Notes under the pieces: model-generated
Told to the model about the DNA's origin: nothing
Database searches by the model: none
What the model saw: the letters and a program-made list of their open reading frames with translations, nothing else
Made by a program: the position numbers and the translations under genes
NCBI GenBank assembly: GCA_002452335.1
Contig: DKFJ01000012.1
Span: forward strand, 264,553 to 328,552
Direction: 5' to 3'
Source of the DNA: Deferribacteraceae bacterium UBA6799
Lineage (GTDB): Bacteria > Chrysiogenota > Deferribacteres > Deferribacterales > Geovibrionaceae
Length of the DNA stretch: 64,000 nt
Part shown: positions 25,742 to 34,158 of the stretch, one piece after another
Layout of the letters: each line of letters opens with the position of its first letter
How positions within the stretch are numbered: position 1 is the stretch's first letter

Positions 25742-26142
25742 GTGACTCCCGTTCTTTTTTATATTCTGACAGTGGAATAATCGCTTTTGTTCATAATGGA
25801 TTATACCACCGTGCAGATGCATGGGGTATTGGACAATAAATTCATAGAACCAGAATGTCTTAAACATGTGTTTATTATGGTTTTTACCGAACTCAATCAA
25901 ACACCCATTCTATTTTTTTTGTAAATATTCGTTAAAAATATTTAAATTAATTTTTTTTTGTGCTAATTTACCTGATTATAAACAGCGTTTGTTTATTTAT
26001 TTTCTCGTATACAAACGGTGATCGTGTTTCTGCTGGGGGGCGGCGGACCACTCATTTATTCCTTAATTATACAGAACGCAGTACAGAACATGCATAATAG
26101 ACCATGGGAATATCATGGTAAATTAATATATATGAGGTAGTT
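25742..26142. promoter_or_regulatory. AT-rich divergent regulatory region between the efflux and ETF operons
   Basis: About 400 bases with no credible gene. It contains long A/T runs, an inverted repeat CGTTTGT / ACAAACG (25986-25992 and 26011-26017, 18-base gap), a near-tandem direct repeat of TACAGAAC, and a palindrome ACCATG-N7-CATGGT (26101-26119) just before the etfB ribosome site. These are candidate operators; the binding proteins are unknown. Confidence 0.5.
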
Positions 26143-26955
26143 ATGCAGGTTATAGCATGCATCAAGCAGGTACCTGACACCACACAGGTACAGATCGACC
26201 CCAAGACCAATACCCTCGTACGAGACGGGATCCCCTTCATCGTCAACCCGTATGACACTCACGCTCTTGAAGAATGTCTTAGGCTCAAGGACAGATACGG
26301 TTTCAAAGTGACCGCAATATCCATGGGACCGCCCAACGCTGAGGCGGCTCTGAGAAAGGCACTCTCCGTGGGCGTGGACAGAGCCATCCTGATATCCGAC
26401 CGTGTTTTCGGCGGAGCTGATACTCTGGCAACCAGCAACGTGCTGACCGCCGCCATCAAAAAACTGAACGGGGAGGATGAGGTGGCCATCGTCTTCTGCG
26501 GAAAACAGACCATCGACGGCGACACAGCCCAGGTGGGACCCGGCATCGCCACCCGTATGGATCTCGAACAGCTCACTCTGGTGGACAGGATCGAAGATCT
26601 GGAAACATCATCAAAAAAAATCATCGTGCGCAGAAAACTGGAAGGCAGATACGAAACAGTGGAGACAAAACTCCCCGCTATGATCACTGTCGTCCGTGAG
26701 ATCAACCGCCCCAGATATCCCACTGTGCCTATGAGGCTCAGGTCCAAAGAGGCTCAGGTGGAGACATGGAGCAACGAGGTTCTCGGGCTCGATGTCAACA
26801 CATGCGGTCTGAAAGGCTCGCCTACATGGGTCAGCAAGATCTTTTCACCCCAGCGTGACAAGGGCGAGATGATCGGCGAGGGCATCACAGACCCCGGCAA
26901 AATAGCGTATCTTCTCATCGAAAAGATGCTCGAAAAAGACATTATAACGATATAA
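26143..26955 (+). CDS. etfB: Electron transfer flavoprotein beta subunit
   Basis: 270 aa. Beta subunit with the N-terminal CIKQVPDT motif, an AMP/FAD-binding core (FCGKQTIDGDTAQVGPGIA) and the conserved region LPAMITVVREINRPRYPT. Receives electrons from acyl-CoA or related dehydrogenases. GAGGT ribosome site. Twelve bases before etfA and the first gene of a three-gene operon with a membrane FeS oxidoreductase. Family members may bifurcate electrons; the operon context here suggests a quinone-linked non-bifurcating route. Confidence 0.96.
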   Translation: MQVIACIKQVPDTTQVQIDPKTNTLVRDGIPFIVNPYDTHALEECLRLKDRYGFKVTAISMGPPNAEAALRKALSVGVDRAILISDRVFGGADTLATSNVLTAAIKKLNGEDEVAIVFCGKQTIDGDTAQVGPGIATRMDLEQLTLVDRIEDLETSSKKIIVRRKLEGRYETVETKLPAMITVVREINRPRYPTVPMRLRSKEAQVETWSNEVLGLDVNTCGLKGSPTWVSKIFSPQRDKGEMIGEGITDPGKIAYLLIEKMLEKDIITI

Positions 26956-26967
26956 AGAGGCTGAAAA

Positions 26968-28278
26968 ATGGCTGAAAAGATAAAGAAACCCAGAGGAAAA
27001 GCGAGGCTGAAGCCAGACACCTGTATCGCCTGCGGAGCCAGATGCGAAAGCGCCTGCCCCGTGGATGCGGTGAAGATGAACGAGGACGGCTCGCCCACCA
27101 TCATAGAAGACAAATGTATAGGCTGCGACAAATGCGCCAAGGTATGCCCCGCCGAAGCCCTCTACATGTATATGACAGACGAGCAGAAAGCTCAGCTCGC
27201 CGAATGGGAAAAGCAGAAGGCGGCAGGCGGAACCGAAGAGGAGCTGTCTGACGAAGATAAGAAGCTGAAAGAATACCTGAAACAGTTCAGGGGCGTGTGG
27301 GTTTTCATCGAACAGACCGAGGGCGTCCCCGCCAATGTTTCATGGGAACTGCTGGGCGAGGGAGCCAAGCTGGCAAAAAAGCTGGACGCCGAGCTCTGCG
27401 CCGTGGTAATGGGTGAAAATGTAGACCATATCGCCAGAGAATCCTTCGAATACGGCGCTAAAAAAGTATATCAGATAGATAATCCCGTTTTCAAAAACTA
27501 CCGCACACAGGCATATCACCGAGCCATGTGCTGGCTGATCGAAAAATATAAACCCGAAATCATCCTGATGGGAGCCACAGGTATGGGGCGTGACCTCGCC
27601 GGCGCTGTCGCCACTGAGGTTGCCACCGGGCTCACAGCCGACTGCACAGGGCTGGACATAGACGATAAGCGCAACCTGATGCAGACCAGACCCGCTTTCG
27701 GCGGAAACATCATGGCGACCATCATGTGCGACAAATTCCGTCCCCAGATGGCGACTGTCCGTCCGAAAGTGATGGACATGCCCGAAAAACAGCCGGGAGC
27801 CTCAGGTGAACTAATAAAAGAGAATCCGGCGGTGAAAGAGGAGGATATCCTCAGCAAGGTTCTAAAGATCGTTTCTGACAAAAAAGCGGAAGACATGGAC
27901 ATATCCGCCGCTGAGATAATCATTTCCGGCGGAAGAGGCATGATGAACCCGACCAATTTCAAGATACTGGAAGAACTGGCGAACGAACTGGGCGGCACAG
28001 TGGGCGCCTCCAGATCCGCCGTGGATGCCGGATGGATGGCACACTCCAGACAGGTGGGGCAGACAGGAAAAACCGTCAGACCGAAAATATACATAGCCTG
28101 CGGCATATCCGGAGCTATCCAGCACCTGGTGGGTATGCAGGATTCCGAGATTGTCATCGCCATAAACAAGGACAAAGATGCCCCCATCTTCGAGGTGGCG
28201 ACCTACGGCATAGTGGGCGACCTGTTTCAGATAGTCCCCGCTCTGACTGAAGAGATCAGAAAAAGAAGAAACGCGTAA
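26968..28278 (+). CDS. etfA: EtfA fused to an N-terminal 2[4Fe-4S] ferredoxin domain
   Basis: 436 aa. An N-terminal ferredoxin domain (about 15-65) has two CxxC...C...CP clusters (CIACGARCESACP and CIGCDKCAKVCP). An EtfA alpha/beta domain follows (about 105-290). The C-terminal FAD domain (about 310-430) has GGRGM, SRSAVDAGW, RQVGQTGKTVRPKIYIACG and ISGAIQH. The fused ferredoxin is typical of anaerobes and may let ferredoxin or cluster-borne electrons reach the FAD. Functions as a heterodimer with EtfB. About 100 residues longer than plain EtfA. Confidence 0.96.
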   Translation: MAEKIKKPRGKARLKPDTCIACGARCESACPVDAVKMNEDGSPTIIEDKCIGCDKCAKVCPAEALYMYMTDEQKAQLAEWEKQKAAGGTEEELSDEDKKLKEYLKQFRGVWVFIEQTEGVPANVSWELLGEGAKLAKKLDAELCAVVMGENVDHIARESFEYGAKKVYQIDNPVFKNYRTQAYHRAMCWLIEKYKPEIILMGATGMGRDLAGAVATEVATGLTADCTGLDIDDKRNLMQTRPAFGGNIMATIMCDKFRPQMATVRPKVMDMPEKQPGASGELIKENPAVKEEDILSKVLKIVSDKKAEDMDISAAEIIISGGRGMMNPTNFKILEELANELGGTVGASRSAVDAGWMAHSRQVGQTGKTVRPKIYIACGISGAIQHLVGMQDSEIVIAINKDKDAPIFEVATYGIVGDLFQIVPALTEEIRKRRNA

Positions 28279-28290
28279 GGAGAATATGAG

Positions 28291-30219
28291 ATGGTTAATA
28301 ACATGCTTTTTATACCCGTGCTTCTGTTCTCGCTGGCGTTCTTCGCATACAGCCTGAACAAGAAATTTTCCCTGGTGAGAAGAGGAAAGCCCGTCAACAG
28401 AACCGACAGGGCATCCGAAAGACTCGCCGCCATGGTTAATAACGCTCTGGAACAGAAGAGCGTGACAAAAGGCAGCTTCGGCGCGAACCACGCCATGCTG
28501 TTCTGGGCTTTTCTGGTGCTGGTGCTGGCAAACGCCGAGTTCATCATCAACGGAATCTTCCCCTCTGTATCGTTTAAACTGCTTCCCGATTCAGCCCTCT
28601 ATGTGCTGAAGGCAATGTTCGACTTCGTGTCCGTGCTGGTAATGATAGCCGTGACACTGGCCGCCGGAAGAAAGATAATAAAGCCCCTGTACCCTGAATC
28701 CAGAACCTTCGAGGCATTCGGCATCCTCGCCACCATCGCCGGTCTGATGATAGCCTATTTCGGCATCACAGGCGCGGAGATAGCTCTGGGCGAGCTGAAC
28801 GGAGGTCTCATACCGATATCGTCAATATTCGCCAAGATGTACGCCGGGATGACACCCGAGGCGATAGAATCCGCCGGCGCTGTCTGGTGGTGGATACACG
28901 CCGTGCTGCTTCTGGGATTTCTTAATTTTCTCCCATACAGCAAGCATATGCACATCATCACAGCTATTCCAAACGTATATTTCAAAGCGCTGGACAAACC
29001 TGTGCTCCCCCAGAGAGAGACATTCAGTCTGGACACCAAGCTGGGAGCCGACAACTACAGAGATCTCACATGGAAAGACCTTCTGGACAGCCTTACCTGT
29101 ACGGAGTGCGGCAGATGTCAGGTGAACTGCCCCGCCAATCTCACAGATAAGCCTCTGAACCCCAGAACGCTGATACACGGCATCAAGGAGAACCTGAACG
29201 CCGATGAGACAGCTCTGATAGGCGACGGCGAACATCAGATATCCAAAGACACCATCTGGTCCTGCGTAACCTGCGGCGCCTGTATGGAAGTATGCCCCGT
29301 GTTCATAGAGCACGCTCCCAAGATAATGAAAATGAGACGCAATCTGGTGCAGATGCACTCTGATTTTCCCGAGGAACTGCTGAACCTGTTCGAGAATATG
29401 GAGCAGAGAAGCAACCCCTGGGGCATAGCTCCCGGCGAGCGCACCAAAGTATTCAGCCAGCTCAAGGTGAAAGATTTCGCTGAAAACGAGACAGAGTATC
29501 TCTATTTCGTGGGATGCGCCGGAGCCTTCGATTCCAGAAGCAAACAGGTGACACTTGCCGTTGCCATGCTGATGGAGAAGGCGGGCGTCAGCTTCGGGAT
29601 ACTGGGCAAGGACGAGCTCTGCTGCGGAGACAGCCTGCGCAGGCTGGGCAACGAATATATGTTCGAGCAGACAGCTCTGAAAAACGTGGAAATGTTCAGA
29701 ACCAGAGGCGTGAAAAAGATAATCACACAGTGCCCCCACTGTTTCACCACTCTGAAGAACGACTATAAACAATACGGCATAGAGCTGGAAGTGATTCACC
29801 ACACCGAGCTCTTAAACGATCTGGTTAAAACCGGAAAGCTCACGGTGAAAGACAGCCATAAGAACGCCACCATGACATATCACGACTCATGCTATCTGGG
29901 CAGACACAACGGCGTCTACGAACAGCCCAGAGACATTATAAAAGCGCTGACAGGCAAAGAGCCCACAGAGATGGAAAGGACAAGAGAGGAGTCCTTCTGC
30001 TGCGGAGCCGGAGGCGGGCGCATGTGGATGGAAGAGATGATAGGCTCACGCATCAACGTGAACAGAGCTCAGCAGGCGCTGGACACAGGAGCGGGCACAG
30101 TCTGCACCGCATGTCCCTACTGCATGACAATGATGTCGGACGGCATGAAGGATCTGAACGCCAAAAGCATCTTTGTAAAAGACATAGCGGAAGTGCTGGC
30201 GGAATCCGTACTCCTTTAA
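28291..30219 (+). CDS. Membrane FeS oxidoreductase (ETF:quinone oxidoreductase type, HdrD/NarI-like)
   Basis: 642 aa. An N-terminal membrane part (about 1-235) of five or six TM helices with His residues resembles NarI-type cytochrome b. Two [4Fe-4S] motifs follow (CTECGRCQVNCP about 270, CVTCGACMEVCP about 325), then two CCG domains (LCCGDSLRRLG about 450 and SFCCGAGGGRMW about 570) as in heterodisulphide reductase HdrD. The gene follows etfBA by 12 bases. This architecture next to Etf genes is known as an ETF:(methyl)menaquinone oxidoreductase, so the operon likely feeds electrons from acyl-CoA oxidation into the quinone pool. Confidence 0.92.
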   Translation: MVNNMLFIPVLLFSLAFFAYSLNKKFSLVRRGKPVNRTDRASERLAAMVNNALEQKSVTKGSFGANHAMLFWAFLVLVLANAEFIINGIFPSVSFKLLPDSALYVLKAMFDFVSVLVMIAVTLAAGRKIIKPLYPESRTFEAFGILATIAGLMIAYFGITGAEIALGELNGGLIPISSIFAKMYAGMTPEAIESAGAVWWWIHAVLLLGFLNFLPYSKHMHIITAIPNVYFKALDKPVLPQRETFSLDTKLGADNYRDLTWKDLLDSLTCTECGRCQVNCPANLTDKPLNPRTLIHGIKENLNADETALIGDGEHQISKDTIWSCVTCGACMEVCPVFIEHAPKIMKMRRNLVQMHSDFPEELLNLFENMEQRSNPWGIAPGERTKVFSQLKVKDFAENETEYLYFVGCAGAFDSRSKQVTLAVAMLMEKAGVSFGILGKDELCCGDSLRRLGNEYMFEQTALKNVEMFRTRGVKKIITQCPHCFTTLKNDYKQYGIELEVIHHTELLNDLVKTGKLTVKDSHKNATMTYHDSCYLGRHNGVYEQPRDIIKALTGKEPTEMERTREESFCCGAGGGRMWMEEMIGSRINVNRAQQALDTGAGTVCTACPYCMTMMSDGMKDLNAKSIFVKDIAEVLAESVLL

Positions 30220-30233
30220 GATCAAATCACGCT

Positions 30234-30263
30234 GGGCGGGGCAGACACCCCGCCCTTCTTTTT
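30234..30263 (+). terminator. Terminator hairpin after the ETF operon, REP-like stem
   Basis: GGGCGGGG, loop CAGACA, CCCCGCCC, followed by TTCTTTTT. Its reverse-strand sequence resembles the REP stem at 21013-21037, but with a GAAG rather than GTAG head. Confidence 0.8.
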
Positions 30264-30287
30264 ATGGCGAAAATCTTTTTTAAACGC

Positions 30288-30293
30288 TATAAT
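30288..30293 (+). promoter_or_regulatory. TATAAT -10 box five bases before the PhnD-like start
   Basis: Perfect TATAAT (30288-30293) followed by CATTT and the ATG at 30299. There is no ribosome site. Candidate leaderless transcript. Confidence 0.45.
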
Positions 30294-30298
30294 CATTT

Positions 30299-31141
30299 AT
30301 GCTAATACTGCGTATATTTTTAATAATTATTCTCTGTTCTCTCTCATATGCCCAGCCGCTGAAATTCGGCATCGCCTCCATCGTGCCGGAGGGAACGCCT
30401 GACTACGCCCTGAACGATTTTTACAGCTATCTGTCGGGAAAACTGGGCAGAGACATAGAGCCTGTGATGGAGACCAGCTATGAGAACGTGGACAGCAAGC
30501 TGGCGAACAACGAGGTGGACTTCGCCTCTGTCTGCTCCACCGCCTTCTCCTCCAAGGGCAGGATACGCATCATAGCAATTCCTGAGATAAACGGCAGACA
30601 CTCATACAGAACCTATATCATCGTTAACAAAAAATTCGGGATAAAAAAAGTAACCCAGCTCAAAGACAAAACATTCGCCTTCACCGACAAACTGACTGGG
30701 AGCGGATCGCTCTATCCGTCATATCTTATCATCAGCATGTTCAAACAGCTTCCGGAGGCGGTTCTGAAAAAAACCTTCTACACCCAGAGCAACGAACAGT
30801 CCATCTATCTGGTGAATAAGGGAGTGGTGGACGCCGCCGCCGTTGACGGCGCTGTATATGACGAATATCAGAAGAAGAATCCCAACCAGACATCAGCCAT
30901 AGAGGTGATTCACAGATCGCCGGAAGTCATCTCGCCGCCCTTTGTCGCTTCGCCGTCTATGGACGAATACACCTACAGCAGGCTGAAAAGTATACTGCTG
31001 AACATGGACGACGAGATAGAGGGACGCATAGTCCTGGGCGAGCTGAGCATAGACCGCTTTGTTCCCGCCAGATATAAAGACTATGAGAACCTCATCCGCA
31101 TCAGAAATACAGTGGAAAAATTCAAATCAGGAACCAAATAG
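30299..31141 (+). CDS. PhnD-like periplasmic substrate-binding protein (orphan)
   Basis: 280 aa. Signal peptide (about 1-18, cleavage after SYA), then a type 2 periplasmic-binding fold of the phosphate/phosphonate PhnD group (LKFGIASIVP..., VDFASVCSTAF, FAFTDKLTGSGSLYPSY, VDAAAVDGAVYDEY). No permease or ATPase is adjacent, so it may serve a distant transporter or act as a sensor-partner protein. A TATAAT box sits five bases before the ATG with no Shine-Dalgarno, suggesting a leaderless mRNA. Converges with the TDT transporter gene. Confidence 0.88.
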   Translation: MLILRIFLIIILCSLSYAQPLKFGIASIVPEGTPDYALNDFYSYLSGKLGRDIEPVMETSYENVDSKLANNEVDFASVCSTAFSSKGRIRIIAIPEINGRHSYRTYIIVNKKFGIKKVTQLKDKTFAFTDKLTGSGSLYPSYLIISMFKQLPEAVLKKTFYTQSNEQSIYLVNKGVVDAAAVDGAVYDEYQKKNPNQTSAIEVIHRSPEVISPPFVASPSMDEYTYSRLKSILLNMDDEIEGRIVLGELSIDRFVPARYKDYENLIRIRNTVEKFKSGTK

Positions 31142-31144
31142 AGC

Positions 31145-32107
31145 CTATTCAGGCACACATACCCTGCCGCCCGCCATCTCTTTTACTGTTCTGATAAAAA
31201 CAACAGTCACCACAGCCGATGTAAGAATCAGCATGAACGTAGCCAGCGTGTGGAACAGCGGATATTTTGTCATCTTATATATCAGAATGGTAGCGATAGT
31301 CATGGCGTCCAGAGGGAAGGTGTATGCCCACCATGAGACATAGAACGGCACTTTCTTCAGTCTTCTGAACATAGAGAACAGCATCAGCGTGATGAACAGG
31401 GCGAAATAATAGAGTATTCTGGAAAAGGGATCGAGAGAACCTGTCAGCTTAACATAGGATATAAAGCCCACAGCGGGGGGAGCTATCATGATGAACAGCG
31501 TGGGCAGAAACTTCGCCAGAAGCTGTTCGTGAAAAATCATACGGTAGACCACTGTGGTGAAAAGAGCTATCCACAGCACTATCCCTATGGAGAAAAAGAA
31601 CCAGCCCAGCTCCGCTCCGGCATGGCTCACTCCGGAAACGGGGACTATTATGTTGCCCACCACGGGAATGAACCAGGCCGGGTTGACAGCCGTGATCTTA
31701 AAATCTCCAAAAAACCATATGTCTATGATAATAAACGTAAATGTGATCTGAACCACAGTCCCCAGCATCCACAGATATCTGGAAGCCTCGTGGGATATGC
31801 CCTCGTATCCGATGCTGAGCAGCAGCAGGGAAATGGACATGGTGGGGAAAAAGTTCAGCTTAACCGGGTGAAAGAATTCCTCTTTCACGGCTTCGGGATA
31901 TTTTATCAGTTTCGCTATGTAGGTAACAAGAACCACGGTAAACCATGCGCTGACACCAAAAAGAAGATATTTTGCCGCAGACATGTCTATGCCCATGACA
32001 GCGCCGTAGCGCAGAAATGCGATGGCAAGTCCGGTAACACCCATCACAGTGGAAAAAAGGGTCACAGGAAAATTCTTTAACCTGTTCATTTCGCGTGTTT
32101 CAGTCAT
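31145..32107 (-). CDS. TDT/SLAC1-type (TehA-like) transporter
   Basis: 320 aa, about ten TM helices, of the tellurite-resistance/dicarboxylate transporter superfamily (TehA, SLAC1). The family moves anions, dicarboxylates or sulphite; the substrate here is not readable. AAGGGG ribosome site 7 bases before ATG 32107. Monocistronic: it lies downstream of nothing and converges with the PhnD-like gene with a 3-base gap. Confidence 0.85.
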   Translation of the reverse strand: MTETREMNRLKNFPVTLFSTVMGVTGLAIAFLRYGAVMGIDMSAAKYLLFGVSAWFTVVLVTYIAKLIKYPEAVKEEFFHPVKLNFFPTMSISLLLLSIGYEGISHEASRYLWMLGTVVQITFTFIIIDIWFFGDFKITAVNPAWFIPVVGNIIVPVSGVSHAGAELGWFFFSIGIVLWIALFTTVVYRMIFHEQLLAKFLPTLFIMIAPPAVGFISYVKLTGSLDPFSRILYYFALFITLMLFSMFRRLKKVPFYVSWWAYTFPLDAMTIATILIYKMTKYPLFHTLATFMLILTSAVVTVVFIRTVKEMAGGRVCVPE

Positions 32108-32198
32108 ATATACACCCCTTATTTATAGGCTTATGCTCATAACCGAAATCAATATATACGAATTTCTATATTTGTCATGTTAAATTTTAATTATTTTT

Positions 32199-32615
32199 TT
32201 AACCTTTGATCCATTCGATGATCTTCGCCTTGATCGAATCCCTGACAGACAGGGCGAAGCGGTATTTTTCCTCGTCTGTTCCCTTAAAAGATGAAGGATC
32301 GTCAAAGGGCCAGTGGAGTTTTTCGCCTGTGACAGGCACCACGGGGCATCTGTCCGCTGCGTCTTTGTCGCACACGGCTATGACATGATCGAAGCTCTGC
32401 CCCAGAAAGCCATGCACGCTCTTGGTCTTGTTCCATGATATATCTATTCCGTCGTCCGCCATGGCACGCACAACGAAAGGGTTCAGGCGGCCGGGTTCCA
32501 GCCCCGCGCTCACCGCCTCATATCTGTCCGGCGCCAGAGCGTTAAGATAACTCTCCGCCATCTGGCTTCTGGCGCTGTTGTGAATACATACGAAAAGAAC
32601 CCTCTTCTTATTCAT
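32199..32615 (-). CDS. arsC: ArsC, low-molecular-weight-phosphatase-type arsenate reductase
   Basis: 138 aa. P-loop CIHNSARSQ (CX5R, Cys near 10) and two further Cys in CDKDAADRCP (about 82-90), the triple-Cys relay of thioredoxin-coupled ArsC. Reduces arsenate to arsenite in the cytoplasm. The neighbouring thioredoxin-fold gene (adjacent, zero gap) and permease are the probable reductant and exporter. A plain protein-tyrosine phosphatase is unlikely because the relay Cys pair is present. Confidence 0.93.
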   Translation of the reverse strand: MNKKRVLFVCIHNSARSQMAESYLNALAPDRYEAVSAGLEPGRLNPFVVRAMADDGIDISWNKTKSVHGFLGQSFDHVIAVCDKDAADRCPVVPVTGEKLHWPFDDPSSFKGTDEEKYRFALSVRDSIKAKIIEWIKG

Positions 32616-32894
32616 CTATCCTCCGCAGCAGCACCCGCATCCGCCGCTCTTGCCCTGTGTGGACTGCTTAAGCAGAATCTTCACTTCGCTTAAAGTAGGC
32701 AGCGGCTTGCCCTCGTGGACAACTTTTTCATTTACAACCAGACCGGGTGTGGCCAATATGTAATTTGAAATCTCAACCATATCATTTATATATTCCACTT
32801 CGGCGTCTAGTCCAAGCTCTTTTACAGCCTGAAGTGTTGTTTCGTGCATAATTTGACAATTTCTGCATCCGGGTCCCAAAACTTTTATTTTCAT
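32616..32894 (-). CDS. Small thioredoxin-fold redox protein with a Cys-rich tail
   Basis: 92 aa. Redox-active CxxC in GPGCRNCQIMH near the N-terminus; the remainder matches the short 'redox-active disulphide protein' group commonly paired with YraQ/ArsP permeases. The C-terminus ends SGGCGCCCGG, a Cys/Gly cluster that could bind soft metal or arsenite. Directly abuts arsC and lies 9 bases after the permease gene, so it probably reduces ArsC or passes metal to the permease. Confidence 0.88.
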   Translation of the reverse strand: MKIKVLGPGCRNCQIMHETTLQAVKELGLDAEVEYINDMVEISNYILATPGLVVNEKVVHEGKPLPTLSEVKILLKQSTQGKSGGCGCCCGG

Positions 32895-32903
32895 ATCAAT
32901 CTC

Positions 32904-34058
32904 CTATAGATATTGACCGAATATCATTCCGGCCATAGTTGACATAATAATTACAAGACTCACATATACAATAGTTTTCTTCCAGCCGATGACGCTTCTG
33001 ATAACCAGCATGGACGGCAGACTGAGAGCCGGACCAGCCAGAAGCAGAGCCAGAGCGGGTCCCTTGCCCATTCCGGAGCCCAGAAGCCCCTGAAGGATAG
33101 GTATCTCCGTCAGCGTGGCGAAATACATGAAAGCGCCCACCACAGAAGCGAAGAAAGTAGCGCCGAAACCGTTTCCGCCCACCAGACGCTCCACCCACTC
33201 AGACGGGATGATGCCCTCGTGACCGGGTCTGCCCAGCAGAAGACCTGCGGCCAGCACGCCGATGAACAGCAGAGGTATTATCTGCTTGGCGTATTCCCAC
33301 GTCTCCATAACCCACAGACGGCGCTTCTCCGCATCCAGAACCACAAAACTGAGACCGATCACGGACACAAGACTCAGCAGCGCCAGAAACCATTTATAAT
33401 GATATATCAAAGCAAAAAGTGTTCCCTCCTCAGAAGGTTTTGCCCAGGTGGCGAATATGAGAACACCTGTCATAGCAGTGAAAAACAGAATAGTCGGAGC
33501 TGGCGAACCGTCTTTGTCTGACAATCTGCCTATCTGCTGAGCCTCTCTCTCGTCCTCTCTGAATATCAGCGCCATAATAACACCGATCACCACGGAGAAC
33601 AGAACGGCTCCCACAGCCCTCGCCAGACCAAGCTGCCAGCCAAGTATGCGGGCGGTGAGAACTATCGCCAGAATATTGATCGCCGGACCGGAATATACAA
33701 AAGCGATGGCCGGACCGAGCCCGGCTCCCCTTTTATATATCCCCGCAAAAAGCGGAAGTATGGTGCAGGAGCAAACCGCGAGGATGCTGCCGGACACGGA
33801 GGCAACTCCATATGCCACTATCCTTTTGGCATCCGCTCCGAAATATCTGATCACAGACGCCTGTGAAACCATGACGCTGATAGCGCCGGCTATAAAGAGC
33901 GCCGGAATCAGACAGGTCAGCGTATGCTCTCTGACATAATCATTGAGCAGGTAAAAACTCTCCAGAATGGCTGATGATATCCTGACCGACTGAAACGGCG
34001 TGAAATAAAGCACGGCAAAGACCGCCGCCAGAAGAATAAATTTGTTTCTCTCTTTCAT
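32904..34058 (-). CDS. YraQ/ArsP-family permease
   Basis: 384 aa, eight or more TM helices in two halves, with a variable cytoplasmic loop in the middle (about 165-190, EDEREAQQIGRLSDKDG). Conserved SCTILPLFAGIYKRGAGLGPA contains the family CxxxP element. Members export organoarsenicals or metals. ATG 34058 is preferred (GGAGG five bases upstream) over a start 16 codons earlier. First gene of the permease-thioredoxin-arsC operon. Confidence 0.9.
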   Translation of the reverse strand: MKERNKFILLAAVFAVLYFTPFQSVRISSAILESFYLLNDYVREHTLTCLIPALFIAGAISVMVSQASVIRYFGADAKRIVAYGVASVSGSILAVCSCTILPLFAGIYKRGAGLGPAIAFVYSGPAINILAIVLTARILGWQLGLARAVGAVLFSVVIGVIMALIFREDEREAQQIGRLSDKDGSPAPTILFFTAMTGVLIFATWAKPSEEGTLFALIYHYKWFLALLSLVSVIGLSFVVLDAEKRRLWVMETWEYAKQIIPLLFIGVLAAGLLLGRPGHEGIIPSEWVERLVGGNGFGATFFASVVGAFMYFATLTEIPILQGLLGSGMGKGPALALLLAGPALSLPSMLVIRSVIGWKKTIVYVSLVIIMSTMAGMIFGQYL

Positions 34059-34158
34059 GAGATCCTCCGATGAAACAAATCTATGCCTCTGGCGGGACAA
34101 TGTCAATTATATTTTTAGTTTTATAGAATTAATTACATCTTTATGATATAACCGTCTG

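Noticed and set aside
28822..29802. Reverse 326-codon open frame opposite the membrane FeS oxidoreductase
   Set aside because: The forward gene has complete cluster motifs; the reverse frame has none.
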